A stretch of 64,000 nucleotides of DNA from Bacillota bacterium (GTDB lineage Bacteria > Bacillota > Clostridia > Saccharofermentanales > Fastidiosipilaceae). The stretch is from NCBI GenBank assembly GCA_023420115.1, contig JAEZWR010000048.1, forward strand, positions 1-64,000. The letters are read 5' to 3'. The translations under genes were made by a program, and so were the position numbers. The stretch's first letter is position 1; each line of letters starts with the position of its first letter. Below the pieces are notes generated by a model that was given only the letters and a program-made list of their open reading frames with translations, had not been told where the DNA came from and did not search any database. Shown piece by piece: positions 34,986-44,544 of this stretch.

Positions 34986-36542
34986 ATGAAAAAAGGAAAT
35001 AGGTTTTTTATTTTTTTTATTGCTTTGATATTTTTAGTGCTTCCGCTTTTGCTCGTTTTTTCTACTTTGACGCATGCGGGAGAGATTCAGGCTAAAAAGG
35101 GGCAGTATATTACAATTAAAGGAAATTCATGGAATATTAGAGCTAGGGCTGATGTTAATGCCAAAATTCTACTCAGTGCTAATCCAGGTGCTAGTTTTAA
35201 AATTTTGGATATAGTAAAAGGTGAGGATGGTCAAAATTGGTATAAGATAAGGGTTCTTAATAATGATGCTTATATCGTGGCAAGTACGGATTTTACTATT
35301 AGTGATACTTATGAAGATAGTTTCAAAGCGGAGAATATTAAAGTACCTGAAAAGGAAGAACTTGCTGATTCTGATTTTGAAAATATGATAGCTTCATTTC
35401 CGGAGAGTTATAAGCCATATTTAAGACTGCTTCACAAGGATTTTCCGAAATGGACATTTGAAATTTACAATGTTAATTCTACTTTCGCTGCTGCTGTCGA
35501 AAATGAGGCTTCAGTTGAAGCTAGGAATTTAATTACAAATAGTAACAATTATCCTGATTCAGTGAGCATGATAAAAAATATGACTGTCTATGATGGTGGC
35601 GGATATGTTGCAATAAGTAAAGATGCGACAGCTTTTTTTATGGATCCTCGTAATTTTTTAAATAAGGTTGATATTTTTCAATTTGAAAGTATGACAGGAC
35701 AGATTCAGCAGACTGTAGAAGGCGTGAAGAGTCTTTTTCAAGATAATAATGATTTGCTAGAAATGGCGGAAGCTATATATAAAATTTGTTCTGAACTCAA
35801 TCTCAATGCATATACCATGGCTAGCAGAATAAAGTTAGAAGTCGGTATTAATAATGGTGTGACTAATATTGCCAAAGGTAGAATAGATCCTAAATTTTTG
35901 CCAATTCATCCTAACGAAAGTAGTTTAAATTTACTAACAAAGGATGAACAAAGATCAGCTATTGAAAGATACGAGAAACAATTAAATTTTAGGGGATCTG
36001 AACTGCCAGCTAGATATATGTATTTAAAAGATTTGCTTGAGTCTAGTTCTTACGATAAGGTCTTCGAGGGGTCAGAAAGATATTATAATGTCGCCAATAT
36101 TGGGGCTTATCCTAACGTTGGTTTCGTAGATGGTGCAGCTATAAATGCTCTCTACTATGCTATGGGATATAATACAGGGCTCAGTGAAGAGAAAAAAGCA
36201 TACTATGAGCTACCATGGAATAGCCAGGAAAAGGCTGTAAGAGGAGCTGTTAAATGGATTAGTGAGCAATATATAGATCAGGGACAAGATACCGTTTATT
36301 TTCAGAAATGGGATGTAGTAGGAGATACACCTAGGTTTTGGCATCAGTATATGGGATCTGTACTAGCTCCAATAATTGAGGGAAAAAATCAGTATAAGCT
36401 CTATTCAGATACTGGCTTAGTTCAAGAAAATATTAACTTTAAAATTCCTGTTTATCTTGAAATGCCAGACGAGCCTGCCCCAAATCCGATTACCTTGCCT
36501 GAGATTTCAGAAACCAAAGAGACTTCAGCAACTACAAAATAA
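34986..36542 (+). CDS. Secreted SH3b-glucosaminidase (peptidoglycan hydrolase)
   Basis: ATG 34986 has AAAGGGG 5 bases upstream. A signal peptide (about 1-34) is followed by an SH3b-type domain (about 42-110; IRARADVNAKIL...WYKIRV). The large C-terminal domain is of the LytD/Auto-type N-acetylglucosaminidase kind: DPRNFLN, then MASRIKLEVG (putative catalytic Glu), YYNVANIGAYPN, GQDTVYFQKWD and WHQYMGS. It probably cleaves GlcNAc-MurNAc bonds in the cell wall. It heads a three-gene envelope cluster with the two genes below. Confidence 0.87.
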   Translation: MKKGNRFFIFFIALIFLVLPLLLVFSTLTHAGEIQAKKGQYITIKGNSWNIRARADVNAKILLSANPGASFKILDIVKGEDGQNWYKIRVLNNDAYIVASTDFTISDTYEDSFKAENIKVPEKEELADSDFENMIASFPESYKPYLRLLHKDFPKWTFEIYNVNSTFAAAVENEASVEARNLITNSNNYPDSVSMIKNMTVYDGGGYVAISKDATAFFMDPRNFLNKVDIFQFESMTGQIQQTVEGVKSLFQDNNDLLEMAEAIYKICSELNLNAYTMASRIKLEVGINNGVTNIAKGRIDPKFLPIHPNESSLNLLTKDEQRSAIERYEKQLNFRGSELPARYMYLKDLLESSSYDKVFEGSERYYNVANIGAYPNVGFVDGAAINALYYAMGYNTGLSEEKKAYYELPWNSQEKAVRGAVKWISEQYIDQGQDTVYFQKWDVVGDTPRFWHQYMGSVLAPIIEGKNQYKLYSDTGLVQENINFKIPVYLEMPDEPAPNPITLPEISETKETSATTK

Positions 36543-36606
36543 TTTCTTGCATATAGAATTGGTGAGTAGACCCATGTGAGGAGAGCAATAAGAGAGTTGG
36601 GATGAA

Positions 36607-37425
36607 ATGAATATTAAAATTAATTCATATACCAGAGTTTCAATTAAATATTTAGTACGAGCCTTATCGATAGTGTTGCTTCTGTTGTATTTTCTACCTA
36701 TTACTTGTATGGCAGATATGAATATACAGTATTCACTTAAACCTAATAGAGATACTGTATATGATGGGGAAGATGCAATTTTAGACCTCTATATATCTAA
36801 TGACAGCGCAGTTGATGAGTTCAGTTTTGATTTATCTTATGATAAAAGCAAGTTTGAATTTATTAGTGCTGATGTAGCTACTTCAATTAGTTTAGAAACT
36901 CAAGAAGATAAAGACAGTGGAGTTAGGCTTTCATTTTCTATTGCTGATTTTAGTAGTGAGCAAAGGCTTGTTGCGAGCTTGAAATTTAAACAATTATCCA
37001 AGGGGTATACAGATGTTTATATAAATAATGTAGAGGTTATCAAGTCGGATGGAACTGGAACTAATGTAACTCCCTTTTTCTATTCTGCTTTATATGCCAA
37101 ATCAGGTATGAGACCTGAGTCTGAATTTACAAATAAACCAGGAGATCTGGGTGAATATGCTTTTTCTAATCCTGATCCTGATGAGCTTAAGTCAAGTGTG
37201 GATGGAACTGATAGTGACAGGCAGGATCTATATCCAACGGATCCTAAGAGGATAGGAAGATCGAGTAATAAAATTATATATATTGCGCTCGTCTTGGCTT
37301 GTATTGCTGCACTTGCTCTTATTTATTCAATGTTTAGTTATAGAAAAAATATTAAGAAGAAGCAAAAGAAGAGTAAGTATTCTAAGACGAGAAGTAATAG
37401 GTTGGGAACGGGTAGAAAAAAATAA
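36607..37425 (+). CDS. Membrane-anchored cohesin-like domain protein
   Basis: A signal peptide (about 1-36) is followed by a beta-sandwich domain (about 38-160) of cohesin type: NIQYSLKPNRDTVYDGEDAILDLYISN, the central FDLSYDKSKFEF and the closing SLKFKQLSKG strands. A hydrophilic linker leads to one C-terminal membrane helix (about 223-243) and a very basic cytoplasmic tail. There is no LPXTG motif. No dockerin partner is seen in the window. The domain could present or capture surface proteins, or act in envelope adhesion. Confidence 0.65.
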   Translation: MNIKINSYTRVSIKYLVRALSIVLLLLYFLPITCMADMNIQYSLKPNRDTVYDGEDAILDLYISNDSAVDEFSFDLSYDKSKFEFISADVATSISLETQEDKDSGVRLSFSIADFSSEQRLVASLKFKQLSKGYTDVYINNVEVIKSDGTGTNVTPFFYSALYAKSGMRPESEFTNKPGDLGEYAFSNPDPDELKSSVDGTDSDRQDLYPTDPKRIGRSSNKIIYIALVLACIAALALIYSMFSYRKNIKKKQKKSKYSKTRSNRLGTGRKK

Positions 37426-37600
37426 GCTTGCCATTTAAATTTTTTTTTGAGAGACAATAATTGGCTGTAACTTAATAATTTTTTGAACAAAAATGAGGCA
37501 AGTTATATAAAATATACAGTAGATGGTAAAATTATAAATATATTAGTTTTAAGATATACACAATATATAAGTGCAATAATATAAAGGAAAATTAATTATT

Positions 37601-39778
37601 ATGAAATGGTTTAGCTTAGGGAATAAAAAAATATCGATAGTTTTGGCTATATGTATATCCGTCTTACCGATAACTGCACCAATTTTACATGCGGAGGATA
37701 CAAATGATGATTCTGTAGTAGTGCCAGATGTTCCAGACTCAAATAAGAATTCGAATCTTGTTACAGATATACCGACTAGTCCTGCTCCTGGCACTGATAA
37801 TGGTGGCGGTGGTGAAGAGCCAAAACCAAGTTCAACTACCACAAATGATGGTGGAGATTCGAATGGAGATGGGACAAGTGATGTAACTAAGCCTTCAGAT
37901 GACTCGAATAATAGTGGAAATACCAATACAGAAAATACTAATGTAGTTACACCCAGTACGAATAATAATTCTGGTCCTATAAGTAACAATAATAACCGTA
38001 GACCTAGTAATAATTCACAAGGGACAGCAAATCGTAATGGTTCTCAAACATCTAACACAGTTAATAAATCACTAGATGGTAGCATCGATTTGACGATGTT
38101 AGATGGTTCAGTCAAACACTTTGAGATAATTTCTGAGATACCAGATAGTTTAATTCCCTATGGATATGGAAAAATCGTTAGGAATGATAGTAATTCAGAC
38201 AGTTATACAATTCTAAGCTTAGAGCAGAATCTTCCTTTGCCATCTAATCTAGTATATTTAAAAGATACTGATGGGAATATGAATCTTTATGCTGTTGATT
38301 TTGATAATAGTACAGCTATCTTATATAAAGATGCCAAGGTTTATAAATTAGGAAATAAACGTTTCATCATTTCCCAATTTTTGCCTGGTATGAAGATGCC
38401 TTATCCTTACAAACTTATCAATGTTGATGATAATGGAAATAAATTCTCCTTGATATATTTCAGCAGAATTCCATTACAAGATATAGCAAGTGAAACAGGC
38501 GATACAGATAATCTAAATGATATGTTAAAGTCCGCACTCGATTTAGATAAAGATGAGTACAAGTTTAGTGAGTTGCCTGCTTCACTAAATAAGACGGAGC
38601 AGACTAATGAGACTCTTGCTTACCTTTTTGCATATCCAATAATTGATTCTAATTTAAGTCTTGATTCTTTGGATCTTTCTAATAATGAAGATTCTTTAGA
38701 TACTTCATCTAATAATGATGTATCATGGGATGACTTAGCTTCGTTAGAGGGAAATATAGTTTTTGCAAATCCAAAGTTGTTTAAAGTTGATCTAAGCAAG
38801 TCAAATTTAGAATTGGATGAACTAGAGTCAATTAATTATCCTTCCTTTTTCATCAATAGGAATGTTATCGGAACTGAGCTTATCAATCAAAGTACAAGTG
38901 AGGCTAATAAAGATTTATATATTACGGACATTGATGATAGTAGCAAAAGGGCGGAGATTATAACTGGTATTAATGATCTAAAATCTGCAATAGAACTTGA
39001 TAGTTTGAGTTTATTAACAGGCTCAAATAACACAGCAGTTACCATTGGTAGTAGTAACTCAGATGAAGATAGTGAAAATAATTCTTTTGATAATAGTGAC
39101 GCTATAGCAAATGATGGGAAGGTGACAATTAGCCCTATTGAGAGAGAGACAATTACTTTGGAAATGCCCTCTAGCGATTTGGCAAATACTGCTGATACGA
39201 AGTTACAGCACAATAATAGTACAGAAGTAAATGCTAATCGCAGTTCTCAAGTAGAAAATAGAGATAGCGAAGTGTCATCGTCCATAGTTACTCAAGTTTC
39301 AAGTTCGGCGAACGTGGTAGGTGCTATTAATAATAGTGAGTATCCATCTACTAAGAACGATAGAAATATCAATAATAGTAGATTGAGTGGTATGCTTTAT
39401 TTTATGGATAAGTATATGACTCAAATACTATTTGCTCTTTTGATTATTATTCTTGCATTAATTGGTGTAATTATTATTCAGAGAATTAGACACAGACGCT
39501 ATGAAGAACTTCAAGAGAGGAATAGACTTGAGGAAGAGCAGTATGCGATGAGAAGAGTCGACAGTCGCAATTTGTATAATCCATATTTAGACAAAAAAGA
39601 AGCCAAGACTAGTTTCAATGAGGATGAATATAGGAGCTCGGGTGTTAGGACTAGTAGCTTTAAGAATAGAGCCAGATTGGAAAATGGTATAGTGAGTGAC
39701 AGAAAAGATGATGATTTTGACTTGGACGCTCTAGTTGATGCTTACTACAATGGATATGATAAAGATGAAAAAAAATAA
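37601..39778 (+). CDS. Surface protein of unknown function, Asn/Ser-rich with C-terminal membrane helix
   Basis: The 725 residues begin with a signal peptide (about 1-30, APILHA-ED). A Pro/Ser/Thr/Asn/Gly-rich segment runs from about 40 to 155. A beta-rich, unrecognised domain follows (about 160-300; LDGSVKHFEIISEIP, KIVRND, FIISQFLPGM). Next comes a Ser/Asn/Asp-rich stalk to about 590, a transmembrane helix (about 605-626) and a basic then acidic cytoplasmic tail. I do not recognise the family. Together with the two genes before it, it suggests a cell-surface assembly. Confidence 0.7.
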   Translation: MKWFSLGNKKISIVLAICISVLPITAPILHAEDTNDDSVVVPDVPDSNKNSNLVTDIPTSPAPGTDNGGGGEEPKPSSTTTNDGGDSNGDGTSDVTKPSDDSNNSGNTNTENTNVVTPSTNNNSGPISNNNNRRPSNNSQGTANRNGSQTSNTVNKSLDGSIDLTMLDGSVKHFEIISEIPDSLIPYGYGKIVRNDSNSDSYTILSLEQNLPLPSNLVYLKDTDGNMNLYAVDFDNSTAILYKDAKVYKLGNKRFIISQFLPGMKMPYPYKLINVDDNGNKFSLIYFSRIPLQDIASETGDTDNLNDMLKSALDLDKDEYKFSELPASLNKTEQTNETLAYLFAYPIIDSNLSLDSLDLSNNEDSLDTSSNNDVSWDDLASLEGNIVFANPKLFKVDLSKSNLELDELESINYPSFFINRNVIGTELINQSTSEANKDLYITDIDDSSKRAEIITGINDLKSAIELDSLSLLTGSNNTAVTIGSSNSDEDSENNSFDNSDAIANDGKVTISPIERETITLEMPSSDLANTADTKLQHNNSTEVNANRSSQVENRDSEVSSSIVTQVSSSANVVGAINNSEYPSTKNDRNINNSRLSGMLYFMDKYMTQILFALLIIILALIGVIIIQRIRHRRYEELQERNRLEEEQYAMRRVDSRNLYNPYLDKKEAKTSFNEDEYRSSGVRTSSFKNRARLENGIVSDRKDDDFDLDALVDAYYNGYDKDEKK

Positions 39779-39953
39779 ATAGTTGCAATTTATCGGGTAT
39801 CAAGCTATAAAAGATTAATTTATTATTTTGAGGATAGCTTGTCTCCACGAAGAGTAAACTTGCGAATTATAATTTGCGTTAAATACTCCTTTGTAGCGAC
39901 TTAATTTAAGAAATTACATATAGGGAATTATTAGTACATTTCAAGTAAAAATA

Positions 39954-41600
39954 ATGATGAATAAAAGAATATACCAGATTGAGAAAATGGGTGAAGATGA
40001 AAAATTCTTTACTGAATCGAATGCACTAAAATATATCGAGGGCAAAAAGAATAAAACTTTTGTTGGCTTAGATAAATTGCGTAATTATCTTGATTTTATT
40101 AATCGCCCCGATGAGTTCATGGAATTTATTCATATAGCTGGAACCAATGGTAAGGGCTCTACATCTACATATCTAGCTTCGATTCTGGCTATGAGTGATA
40201 AAAAAGTTGGTCTTTTTACATCCCCATATTTTGAGAGTTTCGGTGAACGTATAAGAATAATTGACGGTAGCGAGGCTTGTCTTAATTGGAAAAATAATAA
40301 AAAAGAAGGGGAGATAAATACTAAAAACCTTAGCGATATATTGAATTATATACATAAGACAAGTGCAGAATTGGCAGATTTTTCTATTGATGATTTGTCT
40401 CATTTTGAACTTTTGGTTTGTATTGCTCTAATTCATTTTGCTCTTAGTTCGGTTGATGTGGTTGTATTTGAAACTGGCTTAGGCGGTAGACTCGATGCGA
40501 CGAATGTAATAAGAAGGGCTGAACTTACTATTTTTACATCCATATCTTATGATCATTGTGATAGGCTAGGTAATACAATTGCAGAAATATGTGCTGAAAA
40601 GTTAGCGATATGCAAAAGTGGCACTAAAATTGTAGCCTATGATCCTAACGATTCTCTTATTAGCGAGGAAGATGCTGAAACTGAGTTGAATCTTATAAGG
40701 GCAAAGGCAAAAGAGTTAAAAATACCATTAAGACTGGTATCAAGTACAGATATTAACTGTGTAAGTAAGGGTCCTGATGGGCAAAAATTCAAGCTTAAAT
40801 TTTATCCTAATCAACTTCATACTTCTGCTATTGCAGATTATCAGTTACAGAATATTGCACTAGCGGTTGCGGCAGCTTTGGCCTATGATGATAATTTAAA
40901 TAATCAAAGGGCTAATTTATCTGAGGATCCAGTTGTTCGTGCGCTGGCGATTGTAAAAATGTATGGAAGATTTGAGAAGCTTAATACAGAAGCAGAAGTA
41001 ATTATTGATGCAGCCCATAATCCACAGGCAATTAGTAGTCTGTTAAATTCTATTAGTACAACATATAGAAATAGGCCGATATATTTTTGGTATTCTTCAT
41101 TAGCTGATAAGGACTACCGAAGAATGTTGTCGCTAATTATCAATGATAAGAGACTTAATCTTCTTAAGCTGGTACTTAGTGAGATTGATTATCCTAGGGC
41201 TTGCAAGTTAGAAGAGTTATTTAAAGTAGCTAATGAAATAAAGGATGAGTCTAATTTCTATAAGGCAGATTCTTGTGAGAGCAAACTTAGCTCGATAGAT
41301 AAAAATTCTACCCACTTGACCGACGAAGATAGTAAGCTTCCAAAAAGTCTAGATGCAAATAAGCAAAAAGATGATATGGATAGTATTTTTCGTATTTTGG
41401 ATATTGATAGCGAAGATGCTTTGAGGTCTGACGTAGCAAAAGTTGGAGAATCTAATACTCTTGAGATAGAATCAATTCATATTGATAGTGAGAATGAGGT
41501 AAATGAGCTTCTACTTGAGGTAAAAAGTAAAAGAGCTATTTTGATAGTTAGTGGTTCATTTTATCTGATATCAGAGTTTAAAAGAAGATATGACATTTAA
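39954..41600 (+). CDS. folC: Folylpolyglutamate/dihydrofolate synthase with acidic insertion
   Basis: The 548 residues contain the Mur-ligase-type P-loop IAGTNGKGSTS, the FETGLGGRLDATN segment and IIDAAHNPQA. The enzyme adds glutamates to (dihydro)folate. The length exceeds the usual ~430 because of a ~90-residue Ser/Asp/Lys-rich insertion near the C-terminus (about residues 430-520) before the final LIVSGSFYLISE strand. The start is uncertain: two adjacent ATG codons at 39954 and 39957, with no clear ribosome site. Confidence 0.92.
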   Translation: MMNKRIYQIEKMGEDEKFFTESNALKYIEGKKNKTFVGLDKLRNYLDFINRPDEFMEFIHIAGTNGKGSTSTYLASILAMSDKKVGLFTSPYFESFGERIRIIDGSEACLNWKNNKKEGEINTKNLSDILNYIHKTSAELADFSIDDLSHFELLVCIALIHFALSSVDVVVFETGLGGRLDATNVIRRAELTIFTSISYDHCDRLGNTIAEICAEKLAICKSGTKIVAYDPNDSLISEEDAETELNLIRAKAKELKIPLRLVSSTDINCVSKGPDGQKFKLKFYPNQLHTSAIADYQLQNIALAVAAALAYDDNLNNQRANLSEDPVVRALAIVKMYGRFEKLNTEAEVIIDAAHNPQAISSLLNSISTTYRNRPIYFWYSSLADKDYRRMLSLIINDKRLNLLKLVLSEIDYPRACKLEELFKVANEIKDESNFYKADSCESKLSSIDKNSTHLTDEDSKLPKSLDANKQKDDMDSIFRILDIDSEDALRSDVAKVGESNTLEIESIHIDSENEVNELLLEVKSKRAILIVSGSFYLISEFKRRYDI

Positions 41601-41652
41601 CTTTTTAAGTGGATATTTATAGTTGATACCATTGTTATATTAGGAGAGAACA

Positions 41653-43212
41653 TTGAATTTTATAAGTACGAGTGGCAAGAAAAGTGATAATGAGTTGGAA
41701 GTATTTGCTTGGCCTTGCGCTGAGGATGGATCATATTATGTGCCAGAGAGTTTGAGACAAATTTCAGATAGTGAAATAGAAAATATGACTCAATTAGATC
41801 CTGCTATGCGTATGGCGACCATTTTTTCTTTTTTTATTGAGGACTTGGACGTAAGAGAAGTAAGTAATAGATTATCTGAATATTTTGAAAGTAATCCTTG
41901 TTTCACTCTTCATAGTATGAACAAATACCTAAATGAGGAATTTATTTTTGAAGCTTGGCATAATCAAAGTGCAACATTGTATGATTTTGTCTTTTTTTCT
42001 TATAAGATTTTGCTTGAGGAATTGATGAAGAAAAATGGGAAGCAAGATGAGATAGCATACCTTCTCTTTTGTCCAGGAAATATGGCACTATCTGCACTGA
42101 ATATATTTAATAGTGAGAATCTTATTCTTTTCAGTCGCTCCAAATACGTTGATATTAGTTACAAAAATCTACTCAATAGCTACAAGAGTAGCAATAAGCT
42201 TCTTCATCTAAAAACAGCTTGTTCTTTGGACGAAATAAATGATTATCAAAAAAGTCTTTATTCGAGACAAACAATAAAGAAAATTGCGGATAAGGAAGCT
42301 AAGTTCCTTGCTGTACTATCTAGTCATTCATGGGGGCATATATTAATTTGTACCTCGCTTTTGATTTATATATATACTGAACTATATAAATATTTTAAAG
42401 ATAATGAGTTATCTATTAACTCGTTTGATTTTGCGATAGTCGAGACAAGCCTAGATTTTTCTTTAGCCTCTTGTTATGCAAAAGCTATGGGGATTGATAT
42501 TCATAAGTTTCTTCTTATCAATAATCAAAATCGTAGCGCTTCTGAATTTATTAGGACTGGGAAGTACAACGCTTGTCATAAAATAAGTAATAACTTTTTA
42601 CCATATATTGATAATTTAATGCCCGCTAACCTAGAGCGTTTCATATATGAGTTGAGCTATAGGGATGAAAATATGGTAAAAGAAATGACTTTGTTGCTCG
42701 AAAAGAATAAGCGTTTCGATTTTAGTAGAGAACTCTTGTCTCCTTTGAAGAAGTATTTTTCATCAAAATTTATTAAAGATCATGATGTACAGAATAGGGT
42801 TTCTGAAATTTATGATAGATTTGATCAATTCATGGATCCTGCGACAGCTATAATGATCTCTAGCATGGAAGAACTCCGTTCGTCTCACGATAAGAAAAAT
42901 ATACCCATTGTTTATTTGTCTATGATGTCTCCACAGCTTTTTCCTATACTATCAGCAAAGGCTCTCGGAATTAAAAAGTCTTCTGATAAGGCTTACATAC
43001 ATTATATGGAAGAGATTGAAAAAGAGAGTTCGATTGAGATTCCCGACATATATAAGGTGAATTTTGATGATAAGAGCTTTCTTCCCTTAATTAAAAAAGA
43101 GGAAATTGAAGATAGAATCATTTCTTTCTTAAAGGGAGAAGATATAGTTGATAGTGAAATAGGAAATGTTGATATTCAAAATAATGACAAAGAAAATTTG
43201 GAAGATAAATAA
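41653..43212 (+). CDS. Threonine synthase-like pseudoenzyme (PLP lysine absent)
   Basis: The 519 residues start at TTG 41653 with AGGAGA upstream. Layout and spacing follow threonine synthase end to end: a YYVPESL start, a YLNEEF/FEAWHN segment where ThrC has LFHGPT, YAKAMGIDIHK, INNQN...SEFIRTGKY, ANLERFIYEL and MDPATA. The PLP-binding FKD motif reads LYD (Tyr110 in place of Lys), and the SGDTG phosphate loop reads CPGNM. It should not bind PLP covalently. It may be a scaffold, a regulator or a decaying paralog. It sits between folC and the BadF-like gene. Confidence 0.65.
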   Translation: MNFISTSGKKSDNELEVFAWPCAEDGSYYVPESLRQISDSEIENMTQLDPAMRMATIFSFFIEDLDVREVSNRLSEYFESNPCFTLHSMNKYLNEEFIFEAWHNQSATLYDFVFFSYKILLEELMKKNGKQDEIAYLLFCPGNMALSALNIFNSENLILFSRSKYVDISYKNLLNSYKSSNKLLHLKTACSLDEINDYQKSLYSRQTIKKIADKEAKFLAVLSSHSWGHILICTSLLIYIYTELYKYFKDNELSINSFDFAIVETSLDFSLASCYAKAMGIDIHKFLLINNQNRSASEFIRTGKYNACHKISNNFLPYIDNLMPANLERFIYELSYRDENMVKEMTLLLEKNKRFDFSRELLSPLKKYFSSKFIKDHDVQNRVSEIYDRFDQFMDPATAIMISSMEELRSSHDKKNIPIVYLSMMSPQLFPILSAKALGIKKSSDKAYIHYMEEIEKESSIEIPDIYKVNFDDKSFLPLIKKEEIEDRIISFLKGEDIVDSEIGNVDIQNNDKENLEDK

Positions 43213-43318
43213 CACGGTCTGTGCTTTTTTATAATATTTTATATATACAAGATTAGTATTTGATTGGTTTAGTGACGTTAGAATTATTTAATGTATTAGC
43301 TTAGAGCCTAGGTGGAAT

Positions 43319-44500
43319 ATGGATAATATTGAAGTCCTGATAGTTATTGATGAGATGTCAACTCTCTTGAGGTTAAAGGATGATAGTACTTATTTGTATC
43401 AAATGGATTATCCTCCACTATTGCCTTTCCATTCTAAGCAAGAAGAATTAAGTAGTACAATCAAGTTACTCGGTAGACGAATTAGAAAAATCGATTTTAT
43501 ATCTCAGCAGAAATTAATATATATTGCTTTGCCAGGATGGCTGGATCAGATAACAGAAAAATTTATCAGGTTGAGCTTTAAAAAAGTTTTTGCTGATCAT
43601 GACTTAGTTTTTTTTGATAAAGGTTTATTAATAGCCAATTATTTTGATAGTTCTTCAATTCTGCTATTAGAAGCTGGCATTTGGACTGGCGGGCTTTGTT
43701 TGTTAGAGAAGAATGTAGTTAATTCTTTTGGAAATGATGATGTGAATATTGCGTCTATTCTTGATGGTCTCAATAAGTCAAATAATATAAATTCTGCGCT
43801 TGATTCTGATATTTATACATCGTCAGCTATGGGTCAAAAAGAAACAGTTGAAGCTAAAATGAAGAAAGCTTCTGAGATTAGTCAAATACAGAAGAGAAAA
43901 TGGCTTAGAAGTAATGAAATAGATAATGTTACTGATGAACTTAAAGATAATCAGAATAAACATATCTATAGCTTGTCTAACTTGATAGATAACTTTCGGC
44001 TAAGTTCTAAATTAGATTATCGACCCATTTTTTTTAATTCAACTGCTTGTTTTTCCAATATACTTTTTAGAGCGTTTAGGGAGGCTGCTGCCGGCAGAGA
44101 TCTTGTTGCAAAGCCTACGGCACTAGCTACACTTTTTGATAGTAATTTAGATTATGCTCAATTTAAGGAGCTGGTTTATTCAAGTGTTGAATTAAGGGAT
44201 GAAAAAGGTCCTTTTCATAAAAAAATAAAAGAATTCAACGATATATTTATTCAGCGAGACAAGACTGCTTTGAATTTGCTTAGGGATGAGCTTAGGCAAT
44301 TTCTTCCTTATGTAAGAAAGATTTATAGACAGGTACAGACAGCTAGTATAATGGAAGATAGATTGAAGCTTGTACTATGCGGTAGGCTTTTTGATTGTAA
44401 TATTCAATATTGCAAAATCCTTGCCAAAGAAATTCGTATGCAATTTGGTGCTTGTGATATTTATTATGCTGATTCCAACGAGAAATTTATAGAAATTTGA
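43319..44500 (+). CDS. Degenerate BadF/NagK-like (ASKHA fold) protein
   Basis: The 393 residues show weak similarity to BadF/BcrA and N-acetylglucosamine kinase-type proteins: an AxAGRD-like FREAAAGRDLVAKPTAL segment, FKELVYS, a KTALNLLRDEL helix and a KLVLCGRLFD strand near the C-terminus. The N-terminal DGGGT phosphate loop is replaced by VIDEMSTLLRL, and the central glycine-rich GTGS segment by EAGIWTGG. A charged ~90-residue stretch interrupts the middle. ATG 43319 has GGTGG upstream. The call is tentative; if right, it is another non-catalytic paralog. Confidence 0.4.
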   Translation: MDNIEVLIVIDEMSTLLRLKDDSTYLYQMDYPPLLPFHSKQEELSSTIKLLGRRIRKIDFISQQKLIYIALPGWLDQITEKFIRLSFKKVFADHDLVFFDKGLLIANYFDSSSILLLEAGIWTGGLCLLEKNVVNSFGNDDVNIASILDGLNKSNNINSALDSDIYTSSAMGQKETVEAKMKKASEISQIQKRKWLRSNEIDNVTDELKDNQNKHIYSLSNLIDNFRLSSKLDYRPIFFNSTACFSNILFRAFREAAAGRDLVAKPTALATLFDSNLDYAQFKELVYSSVELRDEKGPFHKKIKEFNDIFIQRDKTALNLLRDELRQFLPYVRKIYRQVQTASIMEDRLKLVLCGRLFDCNIQYCKILAKEIRMQFGACDIYYADSNEKFIEI

Positions 44501-44544
44501 GCCATGGTGGGAAATTATATAAGCTGAAATTAAGGAGATTTATT

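Noticed and set aside
37549..37989. 146-codon minus-strand frame opposite the surface-protein start
   Set aside because: It is opposite a low-complexity Ser/Asn/Pro segment and its composition mirrors that segment.
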